14,752 bases of DNA from Chloroflexota bacterium (GTDB lineage: Bacteria; Chloroflexota; Dehalococcoidia; SAR202; GCA-002694895), in the NCBI GenBank assembly GCA_002715665.1, contig PAZO01000019.1, forward strand, positions 11,495 to 26,246. The letters are read 5' to 3'. Shown one piece after another: positions 6,618 through 14,752 of the stretch. The position numbers and the translations under genes are program-made. Within the stretch, counting starts at the first letter, position 1. Each line of letters starts with the position of its first letter. The notes under the pieces were generated by a model. It worked only from the letters and a program-made list of their open reading frames with translations, searched no databases and had not been told where the DNA came from.

Positions 6618-7535
6618 TCAGTTGTCAAAATAAATTTCAATAAATTCTGACATATCTTTGTCAGGTTTGTTTTCGATAGAGATTTTCTTGTTTTTGCTAT
6701 CTTTAAATTCCAGTTTATAAGCATGAAGAAGTTGTCTGTCAATCAGAGTTGATTTTTTCCCGTACAATTTGTCACCAATAATTGGATGCCCAATTGCTTG
6801 CATGTGAACTCTGATTTGATGTGTTCTTCCTGTATGCAATTCTAGTTCAATTAAAGACATTTTTGAGTTAGATTTTAGTACTTTATAAGTGGTTAAAGAT
6901 TTTCTTCCACTAGTGTTTATACTCATTTTTTTTCTATGAGATTTATTTCTACTTATGGGAGCGTCAATTGTTGCATATTTTTTGTCAGGAATACCTGAAA
7001 CTACAGCCAAATAGTATTTTTTAATTTTTCTTTCTTTTTGAAGTTCAATTAAATATTCATATTCTTTTTTATTTTTAGCAACAATAAGTAGTCCGGAAGT
7101 ATCTTTGTCTAATCTATGAATTAGCCAAGGTTTTGTCTCTCCCATATTTGATTCAAATTCAATTTCCATACCCATTAAAGCATTTACCACAGTATTATTT
7201 GAATGCCCTTTTGAAGGGTGTACTACAATTCCTTTTGGTTTGTTGATAATTACAAAATTAGGTTGTTGGTAAATTATTTCTAAACTTATTTTAGATTTTT
7301 GTAATTTATTTTTCTTATTAACGGGTATTGTAATTTCGATATTGTCTTTATTGATGATTTCAGTAGAAGCTTTAATTGGGTTTGAATTAATCGTAATATT
7401 TCCAGAGTTAATTAGTTTTTGAATCTGAGATCTACTAAATTGAGGAAATTTTTTTGTAATGAACAAATCTGCTCTTTCAGTAACTATTGTTTCCGTTACG
7501 AAATAGGATAATTTTTCATTTTGTTCCATAATCAT
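6618..7535 (-). CDS. rluD: RluA/RluD-family pseudouridine synthase
   Basis: The protein of about 305 residues isomerises uridine to pseudouridine, in RluD's case in helix 69 of 23S rRNA. An N-terminal S4 RNA-binding domain occupies about residues 18-70, with the SRSQIQKLI motif. The catalytic domain follows, with the catalytic aspartate Asp143 in HRLDKDTSG and the conserved RTHQIRVH and GHPIIGDKLYG segments further on. S4 domain plus HRLDKDTSG suggest RluD rather than RluA or RluC, but the exact target is inferred. Two ATGs are possible, 7535 and 7529. Both overlap the lspA 3' end, so translation is likely coupled. lspA followed by an RluD homologue is a common bacterial gene order. Confidence 0.9.
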   Translation of the reverse strand: MIMEQNEKLSYFVTETIVTERADLFITKKFPQFSRSQIQKLINSGNITINSNPIKASTEIINKDNIEITIPVNKKNKLQKSKISLEIIYQQPNFVIINKPKGIVVHPSKGHSNNTVVNALMGMEIEFESNMGETKPWLIHRLDKDTSGLLIVAKNKKEYEYLIELQKERKIKKYYLAVVSGIPDKKYATIDAPISRNKSHRKKMSINTSGRKSLTTYKVLKSNSKMSLIELELHTGRTHQIRVHMQAIGHPIIGDKLYGKKSTLIDRQLLHAYKLEFKDSKNKKISIENKPDKDMSEFIEIYFDN

Positions 7536-7983
7536 TTTTTATTTTTATTATTGTATCAAGTATTAATAGAGATAAACCTATGGTAATTGCTGAATCTGCA
7601 ATATTAAACAAAGGCCACCATCCTATTCCGATAAAATCAATTACGCCTGGTTTGTGCAATCTATCTATAAAATTACCTATTGCTCCTGCAATTTGCAGAG
7701 AAAAAGCAAATTTTAATATTATATTATCTTTATAACTATAAAGAAGAAAAAATAATAGTATTACTGCTAGAGGCATAAAGTATCTTAAAATATCGTTAAT
7801 ACCCGTGAACAAACTGAATGCAACACCTGTATTAAGGACATATTTAATTTTTATAAAAGAAAATTCGTATATTGTGGAATTTAATTGGTTATTAGCAATG
7901 ATTGTTTTTGTAATTTGATCAAAAATTATTACCAATATAATTGTTAATAATGCAGGGTATAAATCTTTTGAAAACAATTTCAT
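7516..7983 (-). CDS. lspA: Lipoprotein signal peptidase (signal peptidase II)
   Basis: LspA is an inner-membrane aspartyl protease that cleaves the signal peptide from diacylglyceryl-prolipoproteins. The 155-residue protein shows four hydrophobic segments and all the family signatures: FDQITK near the end of helix 1 (Asp22), the NTGVAFSLF motif at 51-59, catalytic Asp107 in GNFIDRL, and catalytic Asp130 in FNIADS. I chose the ATG at 7983, which is 1 nt after the stop of the preceding dehydrogenase gene. A TTG at 7995 in the same frame would add four residues and overlap that gene. The 3' end overlaps the rluD start. The gene implies that the cell makes lipoproteins, consistent with a bacterium having conventional lipid-anchored proteins. 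Confidence 0.96.
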   Translation of the reverse strand: MKLFSKDLYPALLTIILVIIFDQITKTIIANNQLNSTIYEFSFIKIKYVLNTGVAFSLFTGINDILRYFMPLAVILLFFLLYSYKDNIILKFAFSLQIAGAIGNFIDRLHKPGVIDFIGIGWWPLFNIADSAITIGLSLLILDTIIKIKNDYGTK

Positions 7984-7984
7984 A

Positions 7985-9145
7985 CTATTTTTCAAACATG
8001 TTGAGTAAAATTTGCTTCATAATTTTTTCTGTAAATTCATAAGGTACAGGTTCGAGTCTTTCTTTTGGAGTTTGTGAAATAATTATATCAACATCGTTTT
8101 TATTTAATCCTAATTCATTAAGTTTTGTACTTAGATTACAATTGCTTATCATTTGTTTGAGTTTTGTAACTAATGAATCTATATCGCTAGAATTAGTAGC
8201 TTTAAGTAAGATTTGTTGTTTGTTTAAATTTAATTTGTCAAAAATATATGGTAAAAAATATGGAAGACTTATGCATACTGCTTGACCGTGTATAGTTTGC
8301 CAATTTAGTGTAAGAGGTGTGCCTATAGCATGGCATAGATTTGGTCTTGAATTTGAATACCCAATGCCAGAAATTGTTGCACCTAAAGCACAATTTTTCC
8401 GTGATTCAAATGTAGCATTTCGTACTGAATTTTCGAGGTCATTAAAAAATATAGATATTGATTTTAAAGCATACATATCTGAAATTTCAGTTGAATCCTT
8501 TGACCAATAAGATTCAAATGAGCTTGTTAATGCATCCCAACCACTGTTAGCAGCGAGATTAGATGGCATGGTAATAGTAAGATCGGGATCTATAATTGCT
8601 ATATCAGGATAAAGAAATGGATGATTTAAACCTGCACTTGTTTTTGATTTCCAATCCCAAATAGTGCTAAATTTAGTAACTTCACTGCTGCTTCCTGATG
8701 TTGTGGGTACAGCAATAACAGGGATACCTTTTGATTTAAGTTCCTTGGTGCCTTTATTATAATCTATCCATTGTCCGATGTTTTGACTGAGTAAAGAAGC
8801 TGCTTTAGACGCATCCATAACACTACCTCCACCAATGGCTAGAATAATTGATATGTTGTTTTCTTTAATTTTAGCACTTAGGGTTTCAACTGTTTCAGGC
8901 GAGGGATAAGGATCTATTTCAGTATAAAAATGAATCTTATATTTATTCAGACTTTCTATGCTTTTTTTGAAATGAATATTTGATTTGAGATGAGTTTTAC
9001 CAGTTACTATTAAAATTTCCTTAATTTCACTGAAATTTGTTTCGATAATTGAATCTACATTTTCAAGTACAGATTTTCCAAAAAATATTTTTGTAGGATG
9101 ATACCAATTATTAACTTTATTTATATCCAATGGAAGGTTAGCCAT
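7985..9145 (-). CDS. Iron-containing alcohol dehydrogenase family protein
   Basis: The 386-residue length and layout are those of group III alcohol dehydrogenases: an N-terminal Rossmann-like NAD(P) domain with GGGSVMDASK at 105-114 and PTTSGSSSE at 147-155, then a helical metal-binding domain. By comparison with E. coli FucO, the ligands Asp204, His272 and His286 are present. The first histidine of the usual DALTH motif is Ser208 here (DALTSSFESYW), and the extra His of 'HPLG' is Thr276. The YWSKDSTE segment and CHAIGTPLT...HGQAV are, from memory, reminiscent of phosphonoacetaldehyde reductase-type members, but that is a weak inference and no other phosphonate gene is present. It starts 7 nt after sucB and ends 1 nt before lspA. 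The substrate is unknown. Confidence 0.85.
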   Translation of the reverse strand: MANLPLDINKVNNWYHPTKIFFGKSVLENVDSIIETNFSEIKEILIVTGKTHLKSNIHFKKSIESLNKYKIHFYTEIDPYPSPETVETLSAKIKENNISIILAIGGGSVMDASKAASLLSQNIGQWIDYNKGTKELKSKGIPVIAVPTTSGSSSEVTKFSTIWDWKSKTSAGLNHPFLYPDIAIIDPDLTITMPSNLAANSGWDALTSSFESYWSKDSTEISDMYALKSISIFFNDLENSVRNATFESRKNCALGATISGIGYSNSRPNLCHAIGTPLTLNWQTIHGQAVCISLPYFLPYIFDKLNLNKQQILLKATNSSDIDSLVTKLKQMISNCNLSTKLNELGLNKNDVDIIISQTPKERLEPVPYEFTEKIMKQILLNMFEK

Positions 9146-9152
9146 AAATATT

Positions 9153-10364
9153 TTAATTTTCGATTAATAATTTTTGTGGGTCTTCAATAAAATCTTTGAT
9201 TCTTACTAAAAATTGTACAGCTTCTCCACCATCAACTAACCTGTGATCATATGTTAATGCAAGATACATCATAGGTCTGATAACTATTTCATCATTAATA
9301 ACTACTGGTTTCTTTTTTATTGCATGCATACCTAATATACCTACTTGTGGAGGATTTATAATTGGGGTAGAAAACATTGATCCAAAAGTTCCGCCATTTG
9401 TAATTGTAAATGTTCCTCCGGACAGATCATCTATAGTGAGTGTTTTAGATTGAGTTTTTTTAACCATATCGACTATTCCACTTTCAATACCTGAGAATGA
9501 TAGATTGTTTGCATTTTTCAATACAGGTACAACCAAACCCTCATCAGAAGCTACAGCGATTCCGATATTGTAGTAATTTTTCATTATAATTTCGTTTTCA
9601 CCCATCTCAGAATTTAGATTTGGAAAATCAATTAATGATTGTACAACTGACTTAACAAAGAAAGACATAAATCCTAATCCGACACCTTTTTGCTCCCTGA
9701 AGCTTTCTTTGTATTTTGCCCTTATTTTCATGATTTCAGTCATATCAACTTCATTGTAAGTTGTAGTCATAACTGTATTTAGATGTGCTTCTTTTAATCT
9801 TTTTGCAATAGTCTCGCGTCGTTTAGTTATTCTTTTTCTAGTTTCTAAACTTTCAGTACTAGTTATTGAAGGTGTTACTGGATTGTTAGTTTCAGGAATT
9901 GTAGTTTTAGTATTTAATTTTTCATTAATATCATCAACAGTAATTTTCCCAGATCTCCCTGAGCCTTTTATAGTACTTATATCAATCTTGTTTTTATCGG
10001 CTAAATTCTTTGCTAAAGGTGTAATGTTGATATTATCATCGATTGATGTCTCTTCTGCTGGTTTTTCCATTGAAGTATCTTTTGATTCTTTGTTTTCAGT
10101 TTCAGACTTGTTTTCTCCACTAACTACATCTGGATTTATTGTTCCAAGTACAGCACCTACATTAACAATTTCTCCTTCAGAAATATTGACTTTTTCTAAT
10201 TGCCCGGCAGCTGGAGCTGTTACTTCTAAATTCACTTTTTCAGTTTCAAGTTCTAATATAGTTTCTCCTGCTTCAATTAAATCACCCTCATTTTTTATCC
10301 ATTCACCCACAGTTGCTTCAATTATTGATTCTCCCATTTCAGGTACTTTTATTTCTATGCTCAA
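9153..10364 (-). CDS. sucB: 2-oxoglutarate dehydrogenase E2, dihydrolipoyl succinyltransferase
   Basis: SucB transfers the succinyl group from E1 to CoA through a lipoyl arm. The 403 residues contain one lipoyl domain (1-77, lipoyl-lysine Lys43 in ETEKVNLEV), an acidic Ser/Glu/Lys-rich linker (80-110), an E3-binding domain (about 113-149, with TPLAKNLA and GSGRSGKIT), a second linker, and the catalytic domain ending in DHRLVDG with His374 and Asp378. The single lipoyl domain and the partner sucA immediately upstream favour succinyl- over acetyltransferase. The start codon is TTG, supported by a good Shine-Dalgarno sequence (AAGAGG, 6 nt upstream) that overlaps the sucA stop. The dihydrolipoamide dehydrogenase (E3) gene is not in the window. 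Confidence 0.95.
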   Translation of the reverse strand: MSIEIKVPEMGESIIEATVGEWIKNEGDLIEAGETILELETEKVNLEVTAPAAGQLEKVNISEGEIVNVGAVLGTINPDVVSGENKSETENKESKDTSMEKPAEETSIDDNINITPLAKNLADKNKIDISTIKGSGRSGKITVDDINEKLNTKTTIPETNNPVTPSITSTESLETRKRITKRRETIAKRLKEAHLNTVMTTTYNEVDMTEIMKIRAKYKESFREQKGVGLGFMSFFVKSVVQSLIDFPNLNSEMGENEIIMKNYYNIGIAVASDEGLVVPVLKNANNLSFSGIESGIVDMVKKTQSKTLTIDDLSGGTFTITNGGTFGSMFSTPIINPPQVGILGMHAIKKKPVVINDEIVIRPMMYLALTYDHRLVDGGEAVQFLVRIKDFIEDPQKLLIEN

Positions 10365-10370
10365 AATTAA

Positions 10371-10376
10371 CCTCTT
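10371..10376 (-). promoter_or_regulatory. Shine-Dalgarno sequence fixing the TTG start of sucB
   Basis: On the minus strand AAGAGG lies 6 nt before the TTG at 10364 and shares its first base with the sucA TAA stop. It is the clearest ribosome-binding site in the window. The other starts I examined lack an obvious one. Confidence 0.65.
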
Positions 10377-13063
10377 TACTTTAACTGACTAAAATTAGAT
10401 GTAATTGTTTCAATTTGAATTTTATGTAATTCCGATGTACCTACAGAAGTACTAGCTCTTTCAGTAGATCCATAATATTTTAACTCTAAATCTTTTAATA
10501 ATGAACTTTTATTTAGCTGATTTGAAACAAATTGCCAAGCACCTCTATTTTTTGGCTCTTCTTGTATCCAAATTATCTGATTTATATTTTTGTTTTTGAT
10601 TAATATAGATTCTAATTCTTTAAAAGGGAAAGGATAAAGCTCTTCTATAGAAACAATAGTGCAGTTTTGGTTTTTTGGTTTGTTTTGCTCATCTAGAAGA
10701 TCAACAATTATTTTCCCAGAACATAGTACTAAATTATGAACATTATTTTTATTTTCGGGTTCATATTCTATGATCTTTGAAAAATCATTATTTGTAAATT
10801 CTTCCACAGGAGATGCTGCAAAAGGATGTCTAAGTAAGCTTTTAGGTGTCATAATAATCATAGGAGTAATGTTTTTCTTCTCTTTGGATTGCATTCTTAA
10901 AGCATGAAAATATTGAGATGATTTTGAAGGATATATTACCCTTAAATTTGAATCAGCGCATAGGCTTAAGTATCTTTCAAGATGTGCACTTGAGTGATTT
11001 GGTCCCTGGCCTTCATATCCATGTGGTAATAACATGATTAATGATGAATTGATTCCCCATTTAGAGTACCCTGATGAAATATATTCATCTATTACTGTTT
11101 GTGCATTATTTACAAAATCGCCAAATTGCGCTTCCCATAAAACAAAATTATTTTCTGAGTTTAGCGTATAACCATATTCAAACGCTAAAGTAGCCATTTC
11201 TGTAAGGGGGCTATTTTTGACGTTTATTTCTTTTTGATTTGGAGAAATATAGTTAAGTGGAATATATTTTTCTCCACTGTTAATGTCATGTAGAACTGCA
11301 TGTCTTTGGCTAAAAGTTCCTCGTTCTGTGTCTTGTCCAGTTAAACGAACATTTTGACCTTCTTCAATTATCGAGCCTAATGCTAGTAATTCTGCATGTG
11401 CCCAATCCAATTTGGAATCATTATTCAAAACATCTTGCTTTCTTTTTAATAATCTTTCTAAGCGATTGTTTATTGTTATATTATCAGGAATAGCATATAT
11501 AGCATTATTTATTTTTTTAAATTTTTCTTTGTTTAATTTTGTACCTTTGTAGATATATTCAGAATTTATATTTAGATTGTTTTTTATTATATTTTTTGAT
11601 ATTTCTGAAGATGTGTTTTGATTTGGGTTCTCAAGGTCAGCTTCTAGTTTTTGGTTCCATCTATCAAAGTAATCACTTACTATATTAGTTATTTTATTTC
11701 CATGCTGTTCAGTTAACTTATTTGTATATATTTTTTTTAATGAAGGGTGTGATTTGATTTTTTTATACATCAAAGGTTGAGTAAAAGATGGCTCGTCACC
11801 TTCGTTGTGTCCGTGTTTTCTGTATCCAATCAAATCTATTATGATATCTTTTTTATATTTTTTTCTATAAGAATAAGCAATGGACGCAACTTGCAAACAA
11901 GATTCAACGTCGTCGGCATTTACGTGTAAAACAGGAATATTATATGCTTTTGCTATGTCTGTACAATAACCTTCTGATTTTGATTCCTCAGGAGTAGTTG
12001 TAAATCCTATTTGATTATTAACAACGATATGAATAGTGCCTCCAACATCATAAAGATCTAAATCTTTCATGTTGAATAATTCTGATACAATTCCCTGTCC
12101 GGCAAAACTTGAATCTCCATGAGTAAGGATACTTAATGATTTATCATGAGCTGTGTTTTGATCGGAAATCAAATTTTGTTGAATAGATTTTAAATACCCA
12201 TTTACCACAGGGCTTGCTAGCTCCAAGTGACTTGGATTATCCAATAATTTTATTTTTAATTTATCAATAGAAATCTCAGAACCATAGTGATATAAAACAT
12301 CTTGCATCCAACCTGGCGGATTAATTTCGTTTGCATTAGAATCTAGATTTACTCTACCTTCTTTTAGATAGCTAAACACTTCAGAGTAGGGCAGTTCAAA
12401 TAAGGTTGCCATCACACTGATTCTTCCTCTGTGTTGCATGCCGATTGTGATATATTCCATTGAGTCTTTATTCGATAATTCTATAATTTTATCTAGAATA
12501 GGAATTAAGGAATCTTCTCCTTGAATAGAAAACCATTTTTTGGCAGGGAAATGTTTTGTTAGAAATTCTTCAAAGGTATCTACTTCTGTAATTCGATTTA
12601 ATAACAATAATTGTTCATCATAAGTTAATACAAATTGATTATTTTCAATTGTATTCTGCAACCAAGTTATTTCATCTTTATTATCTAGGTGGTGAAATTC
12701 ATAGCCAATATTATCTGTATATAGCTTTTTGAGGTTTTCTGTTGACCCATTATGATTAAGTGCATATTCTTTTTGAGAATTAATTTCTAGTGGATCTAAG
12801 TTTGCATATTTATGTCCATTTTTTCTTATGTCTTCTTCTATTAATTTAATATTAAAGTCAGAATTTACATTTAACGGTGATTGGGTTACAGGATTTTCAA
12901 CTTTAGTTTCTTCTGAATGAATAGTAATTAAATTTTGAAATTCTTCAGATTTAAAAAAGGTAACAAGTTCGTCACCGACACTTTCGGGGTCTGTTAAGTA
13001 ATCTTCGTACAGTCCTAAAAGATAGGCTAGATTTAAATCTCCAAATTGATTGATTTTCAACAT
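10376..13063 (-). CDS. sucA: 2-oxoglutarate dehydrogenase E1 component
   Basis: SucA is the thiamine-diphosphate-dependent E1 that decarboxylates 2-oxoglutarate in the TCA cycle. The 895-residue length fits. The N-terminal E2-binding helix is visible at about residues 10-40 ([20 protein letters not shown]), followed by a variable linker. The core has GMQHRGR at 208-214, NPSHLE at 276-281, the ThDP/metal site [10 protein letters not shown] at 315-324 with NNQIGFTT at 349-356, and VNADDVE at 381-387. The C-terminal pyrimidine-binding half includes the [14 protein letters not shown] segment. It begins 101 bp after the SDH-type genes with its own candidate promoter and ends 11 bp before sucB. Confidence 0.97.
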   Translation of the reverse strand: MLKINQFGDLNLAYLLGLYEDYLTDPESVGDELVTFFKSEEFQNLITIHSEETKVENPVTQSPLNVNSDFNIKLIEEDIRKNGHKYANLDPLEINSQKEYALNHNGSTENLKKLYTDNIGYEFHHLDNKDEITWLQNTIENNQFVLTYDEQLLLLNRITEVDTFEEFLTKHFPAKKWFSIQGEDSLIPILDKIIELSNKDSMEYITIGMQHRGRISVMATLFELPYSEVFSYLKEGRVNLDSNANEINPPGWMQDVLYHYGSEISIDKLKIKLLDNPSHLELASPVVNGYLKSIQQNLISDQNTAHDKSLSILTHGDSSFAGQGIVSELFNMKDLDLYDVGGTIHIVVNNQIGFTTTPEESKSEGYCTDIAKAYNIPVLHVNADDVESCLQVASIAYSYRKKYKKDIIIDLIGYRKHGHNEGDEPSFTQPLMYKKIKSHPSLKKIYTNKLTEQHGNKITNIVSDYFDRWNQKLEADLENPNQNTSSEISKNIIKNNLNINSEYIYKGTKLNKEKFKKINNAIYAIPDNITINNRLERLLKRKQDVLNNDSKLDWAHAELLALGSIIEEGQNVRLTGQDTERGTFSQRHAVLHDINSGEKYIPLNYISPNQKEINVKNSPLTEMATLAFEYGYTLNSENNFVLWEAQFGDFVNNAQTVIDEYISSGYSKWGINSSLIMLLPHGYEGQGPNHSSAHLERYLSLCADSNLRVIYPSKSSQYFHALRMQSKEKKNITPMIIMTPKSLLRHPFAASPVEEFTNNDFSKIIEYEPENKNNVHNLVLCSGKIIVDLLDEQNKPKNQNCTIVSIEELYPFPFKELESILIKNKNINQIIWIQEEPKNRGAWQFVSNQLNKSSLLKDLELKYYGSTERASTSVGTSELHKIQIETITSNFSQLK

Positions 13064-13106
13064 TTAACTATTTTGTTTTTTTTATCAGAAATACTGAAGT
13101 AAGTGT

Positions 13107-13135
13107 ATTATCGATTAAAGAAATACTTTTTTCAA
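13107..13135 (-). promoter_or_regulatory. Candidate sigma70-like promoter for sucAB and downstream genes
   Basis: The 101-bp gap between the HdrB-like gene and sucA (13064-13164) is very AT-rich. On the minus strand it holds TTGAAA (13130-13135) and GATAAT (13107-13112), separated by exactly 17 bp, each one base off consensus. The start would be near 13100, about 37 nt before the ATG. I see no convincing terminator hairpin in the gap. Chance matches are easier in such AT-rich sequence. Confidence 0.45.
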
Positions 13136-13164
13136 TATTATAATGATTAAAAATTATTAAAAAA

Positions 13165-14052
13165 TTAAGGTCTTAAAGATAATTCAGACAATAGTTTTTT
13201 TGTTGATATTATGTGTTTGTTAATTTTTAGTTCAATAGGATCTAATCCAAGAGCAAGCCCAACAAGTTGAGGTACATGTATTATTGGAAGGTCAATTTGT
13301 CTTTTCATCATTCCTGCTGCACGGCTTTGGTATTGATCTAAATTTAAATGACATAATGGACATGGGGTGACCATTGCATCTGCACCGAGATCTTTAGCTG
13401 TGCTTGTATGATTACCCACCATTTTTAAAGCTGCTTTTTCATTAATTGTTAGAATAGGGAAGCCACAGCATGCTCTGCTACCAGAGTATTCAGTTGGTTT
13501 TGCTCCAACCCATTCTGTTAAATCTTCTAAGCATGTTTCTCTTTCAGGATATTCATAAAATTTAAGTGCTTTACTTGGTCTTACGAGATAACATCCATAA
13601 AAAGGAGCAAGATTTAATCCTTCAAGTTTTCTTTTTACCAAAGATTTGAATTTTTTCTCACCAATTTCTTCTACAATTATCCAAAGAAGATGACGGGTAG
13701 GTGTTTTACCTGTATATTCTAATCCTTCATCTTTTAGAGTTTCGTTTATTTGTGCTCTATATTCTTCGTTTTCTAGTCTATGTTCTGCTTGGGACATTAC
13801 TCCCTGACAAGTACTGCAAATAGTTAAGATAGGTAAATTTTGTTTTTCAGCTAATGCTATATTTCTTGCATTTAAAGTATCTCCAAGAAGTTGGTTTTTT
13901 TCTTGCAAAACCCCTGCACCTGTACATGATGCAGATTCCATTGCTTTTTCATCAAGTTCTATACCTAATATTTCTGCTACTTTTAGCGTTGAAGTATATA
14001 ATTCTGGAGCAGCTCCTTTTGCAACGCATCCAGGAAAAAAAGCGAATTTCAT
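13165..14052 (-). CDS. HdrB-like CCG-domain subunit of type E succinate dehydrogenase/fumarate reductase
   Basis: The 295-residue protein has two CCG (cysteine-rich) domains like HdrB of heterodisulfide reductase and the 'SdhE' subunit of type E succinate:quinone reductases (Sulfolobus, Campylobacter). In those enzymes this subunit replaces the haem-b membrane anchor. The second domain is canonical: Cys154, Cys195-Cys196-Gly, and Cys231/Cys234 (CPLC), as expected for a non-cubane [4Fe-4S] site. The first domain is reduced: Cys9, a single Cys43 (SCTGAG instead of CCG), and Cys79/Cys82. There is no obvious transmembrane helix, so attachment would be by amphipathic helices. Its ATG overlaps the stop of the upstream iron-sulfur subunit by 1 bp (TAATG). 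This supports one complex. A lone Hdr-type function is less likely here. Confidence 0.85.
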   Translation of the reverse strand: MKFAFFPGCVAKGAAPELYTSTLKVAEILGIELDEKAMESASCTGAGVLQEKNQLLGDTLNARNIALAEKQNLPILTICSTCQGVMSQAEHRLENEEYRAQINETLKDEGLEYTGKTPTRHLLWIIVEEIGEKKFKSLVKRKLEGLNLAPFYGCYLVRPSKALKFYEYPERETCLEDLTEWVGAKPTEYSGSRACCGFPILTINEKAALKMVGNHTSTAKDLGADAMVTPCPLCHLNLDQYQSRAAGMMKRQIDLPIIHVPQLVGLALGLDPIELKINKHIISTKKLLSELSLRP

Positions 14053-14752
14053 TATTTTTTCTCCAATTTTTTAAATATGTTTTTTAACTTGTCTTTGTTT
14101 TTTATTGAATGAGATAAGAAAGGAGGTCTTTTGCCAGCTAGTTGAGCGGCGATTGCCAAGGGTAGTAGTTTGATTAATTCTATAATATTGAAGAATCCTT
14201 TGGTTTTAAGAATAAGCAGAGTTTCATTTAAAATTCCCGAGCTTTTAACAAGACTGGTAAAAGCATTTGCATGTCTTGGTCCATATCCTTTATTCATTTT
14301 CTTTTCAAGAGAATTTGCTCTCATAGCCATAATTCTACTCATTGGATCTACATCTTTTGGACATACTTCTACACATTGCATACATCTTGTACAATCCCAT
14401 ATTCCACCGTCTTCAACTAAATTTTCAAGTCTTTCAGTTTCAGTGTCATCTCTTGGATCAGCAACAAATCTGTAAGCTTTAGCAAGAGCTGCGGGACCTA
14501 GGAAATTATCTTTAACTTCTAAAACTGTACAATCTGATACACATGCTCCACACATGATGCAATTCATAACACCTACTAGATGAACCATATCTTCATTAGG
14601 TGCTATGTATTCAGCTTCAGGAGCTTCTTCTTCTGGCTTTAGATAGGGATCTACCGCGTGCATTTTGTCCCAAAAAGGCTTGAAATCTGCAGTTAGATCA
14701 GTAATAACAGGCATGTTACCTACTGGCTCTACTGTAACTTTATTATCCTTTA
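14052..14752 (-). CDS. sdhB: Succinate dehydrogenase/fumarate reductase iron-sulfur subunit (5' partial)
   Basis: The reading frame is still open at the right edge. Codons before the first ATG in the window (14714) read KDNKVTVEPVGN and continue into MPVITDLTADF, matching the domain junction of SdhB/FrdB ('PLPGLPVIRDL' in E. coli). That ATG is therefore internal, and the N-terminal [2Fe-2S] domain lies outside the window. Two complete cluster motifs follow: CIMCGACVSDC (about 14529-14561) and CTRCMQCVEVC (about 14361-14393). The second has an extra cysteine compared with the [3Fe-4S] site of classical SdhB. The HdrC-like tail (GYGPRHANAF..., LLPLAIAAQLAGK) and the overlapping HdrB-like gene point to a type E enzyme that oxidises succinate or reduces fumarate with quinone. 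Confidence 0.9.
   Translation of the reverse strand, partial: KDNKVTVEPVGNMPVITDLTADFKPFWDKMHAVDPYLKPEEEAPEAEYIAPNEDMVHLVGVMNCIMCGACVSDCTVLEVKDNFLGPAALAKAYRFVADPRDDTETERLENLVEDGGIWDCTRCMQCVEVCPKDVDPMSRIMAMRANSLEKKMNKGYGPRHANAFTSLVKSSGILNETLLILKTKGFFNIIELIKLLPLAIAAQLAGKRPPFLSHSIKNKDKLKNIFKKLEKK

Noticed and set aside
6605..6742. 46-codon N-terminal extension of the gltX reading frame
   Set aside because: It overlaps the rluD 3' end, has no counterpart in GluRS, and the family N-terminus with RYAPSPTG begins right after the ATG at 6604.
7984..7995. TTG start for lspA at 7995
   Set aside because: It adds only four residues, overlaps the preceding gene and has no better ribosome-binding site than the ATG at 7983.
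9883..10392. Plus-strand open frame of 169 codons opposite sucB
   Set aside because: It is a shadow of sucB on the other strand. Its Ser/Phe-rich translation comes from reading lipoyl-domain and linker codons backwards, and it shows no family motif.
13064..13164. Riboswitch, small RNA or terminator in the largest intergenic gap
   Set aside because: The 101 bp are almost pure A/T with no stem longer than about 4 bp and no conserved structure I recognise. Only a promoter-like pair of hexamers stands out.

Overview
The window is AT-rich bacterial DNA (by eye about 30% GC) with very short intergenic gaps, several overlapping start/stop codons and few visible Shine-Dalgarno sequences. This style suits a small, streamlined genome, possibly from a marine lineage. 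The gene set is bacterial: LspA, FmdB-type zinc ribbon, Bacillus-size PurL, SucAB. The SdhB plus HdrB-like pair indicates a 'type E' succinate:quinone reductase. A marine Chloroflexota (SAR202-like) origin is possible, but this is only a low-confidence guess from gene content. No mobile element, CRISPR array, tRNA or rRNA is visible. No stretch longer than about 100 bases lacks a gene.

Layout: every complete gene is on the minus strand, so transcription runs from right to left. At the right edge is a 5'-truncated sdhB-type iron-sulfur subunit, followed by an HdrB-like CCG-domain subunit of the same complex (13165-14752). A 101-bp gap with a good sigma70-like promoter leads into sucA and sucB (2-oxoglutarate dehydrogenase E1 and E2). 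These are followed with almost no spacing by an iron-type alcohol dehydrogenase homologue, lspA, an RluD-type pseudouridine synthase and gltX (5177-13063). A second promoter, with a perfect 8-bp dyad around its -10 box, sits just after gltX. It leads into yqeY, purQ, two half-size EamA transporter genes and purL (885-5114). A third promoter overlaps the purL stop and would drive fmdB and dtd (104-831). At the left edge the 3' end of a plus-strand MiaB-like gene converges on dtd, and the two coding ends overlap by 26 bp.

Functionally, the right half is central carbon metabolism: 2-oxoglutarate to succinyl-CoA, and succinate to fumarate with quinone reduction. The middle holds lipoprotein maturation, rRNA modification and tRNA charging. 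The left half holds purine synthesis (FGAM synthase PurQ and PurL, without PurS here) and translation quality control (Dtd, tRNA thiomethylation).

Most of the window is ordinary housekeeping and I do not see a novel multi-gene system. The observations most worth checking are: an EamA transporter reading frame cut at its midpoint by one TAG followed at once by ATG, inside the purine operon; an eight-cysteine SdhB that predicts two [4Fe-4S] clusters; an Fe-ADH homologue lacking one canonical metal-binding histidine; and two promoters with perfect dyads at operator-like positions.
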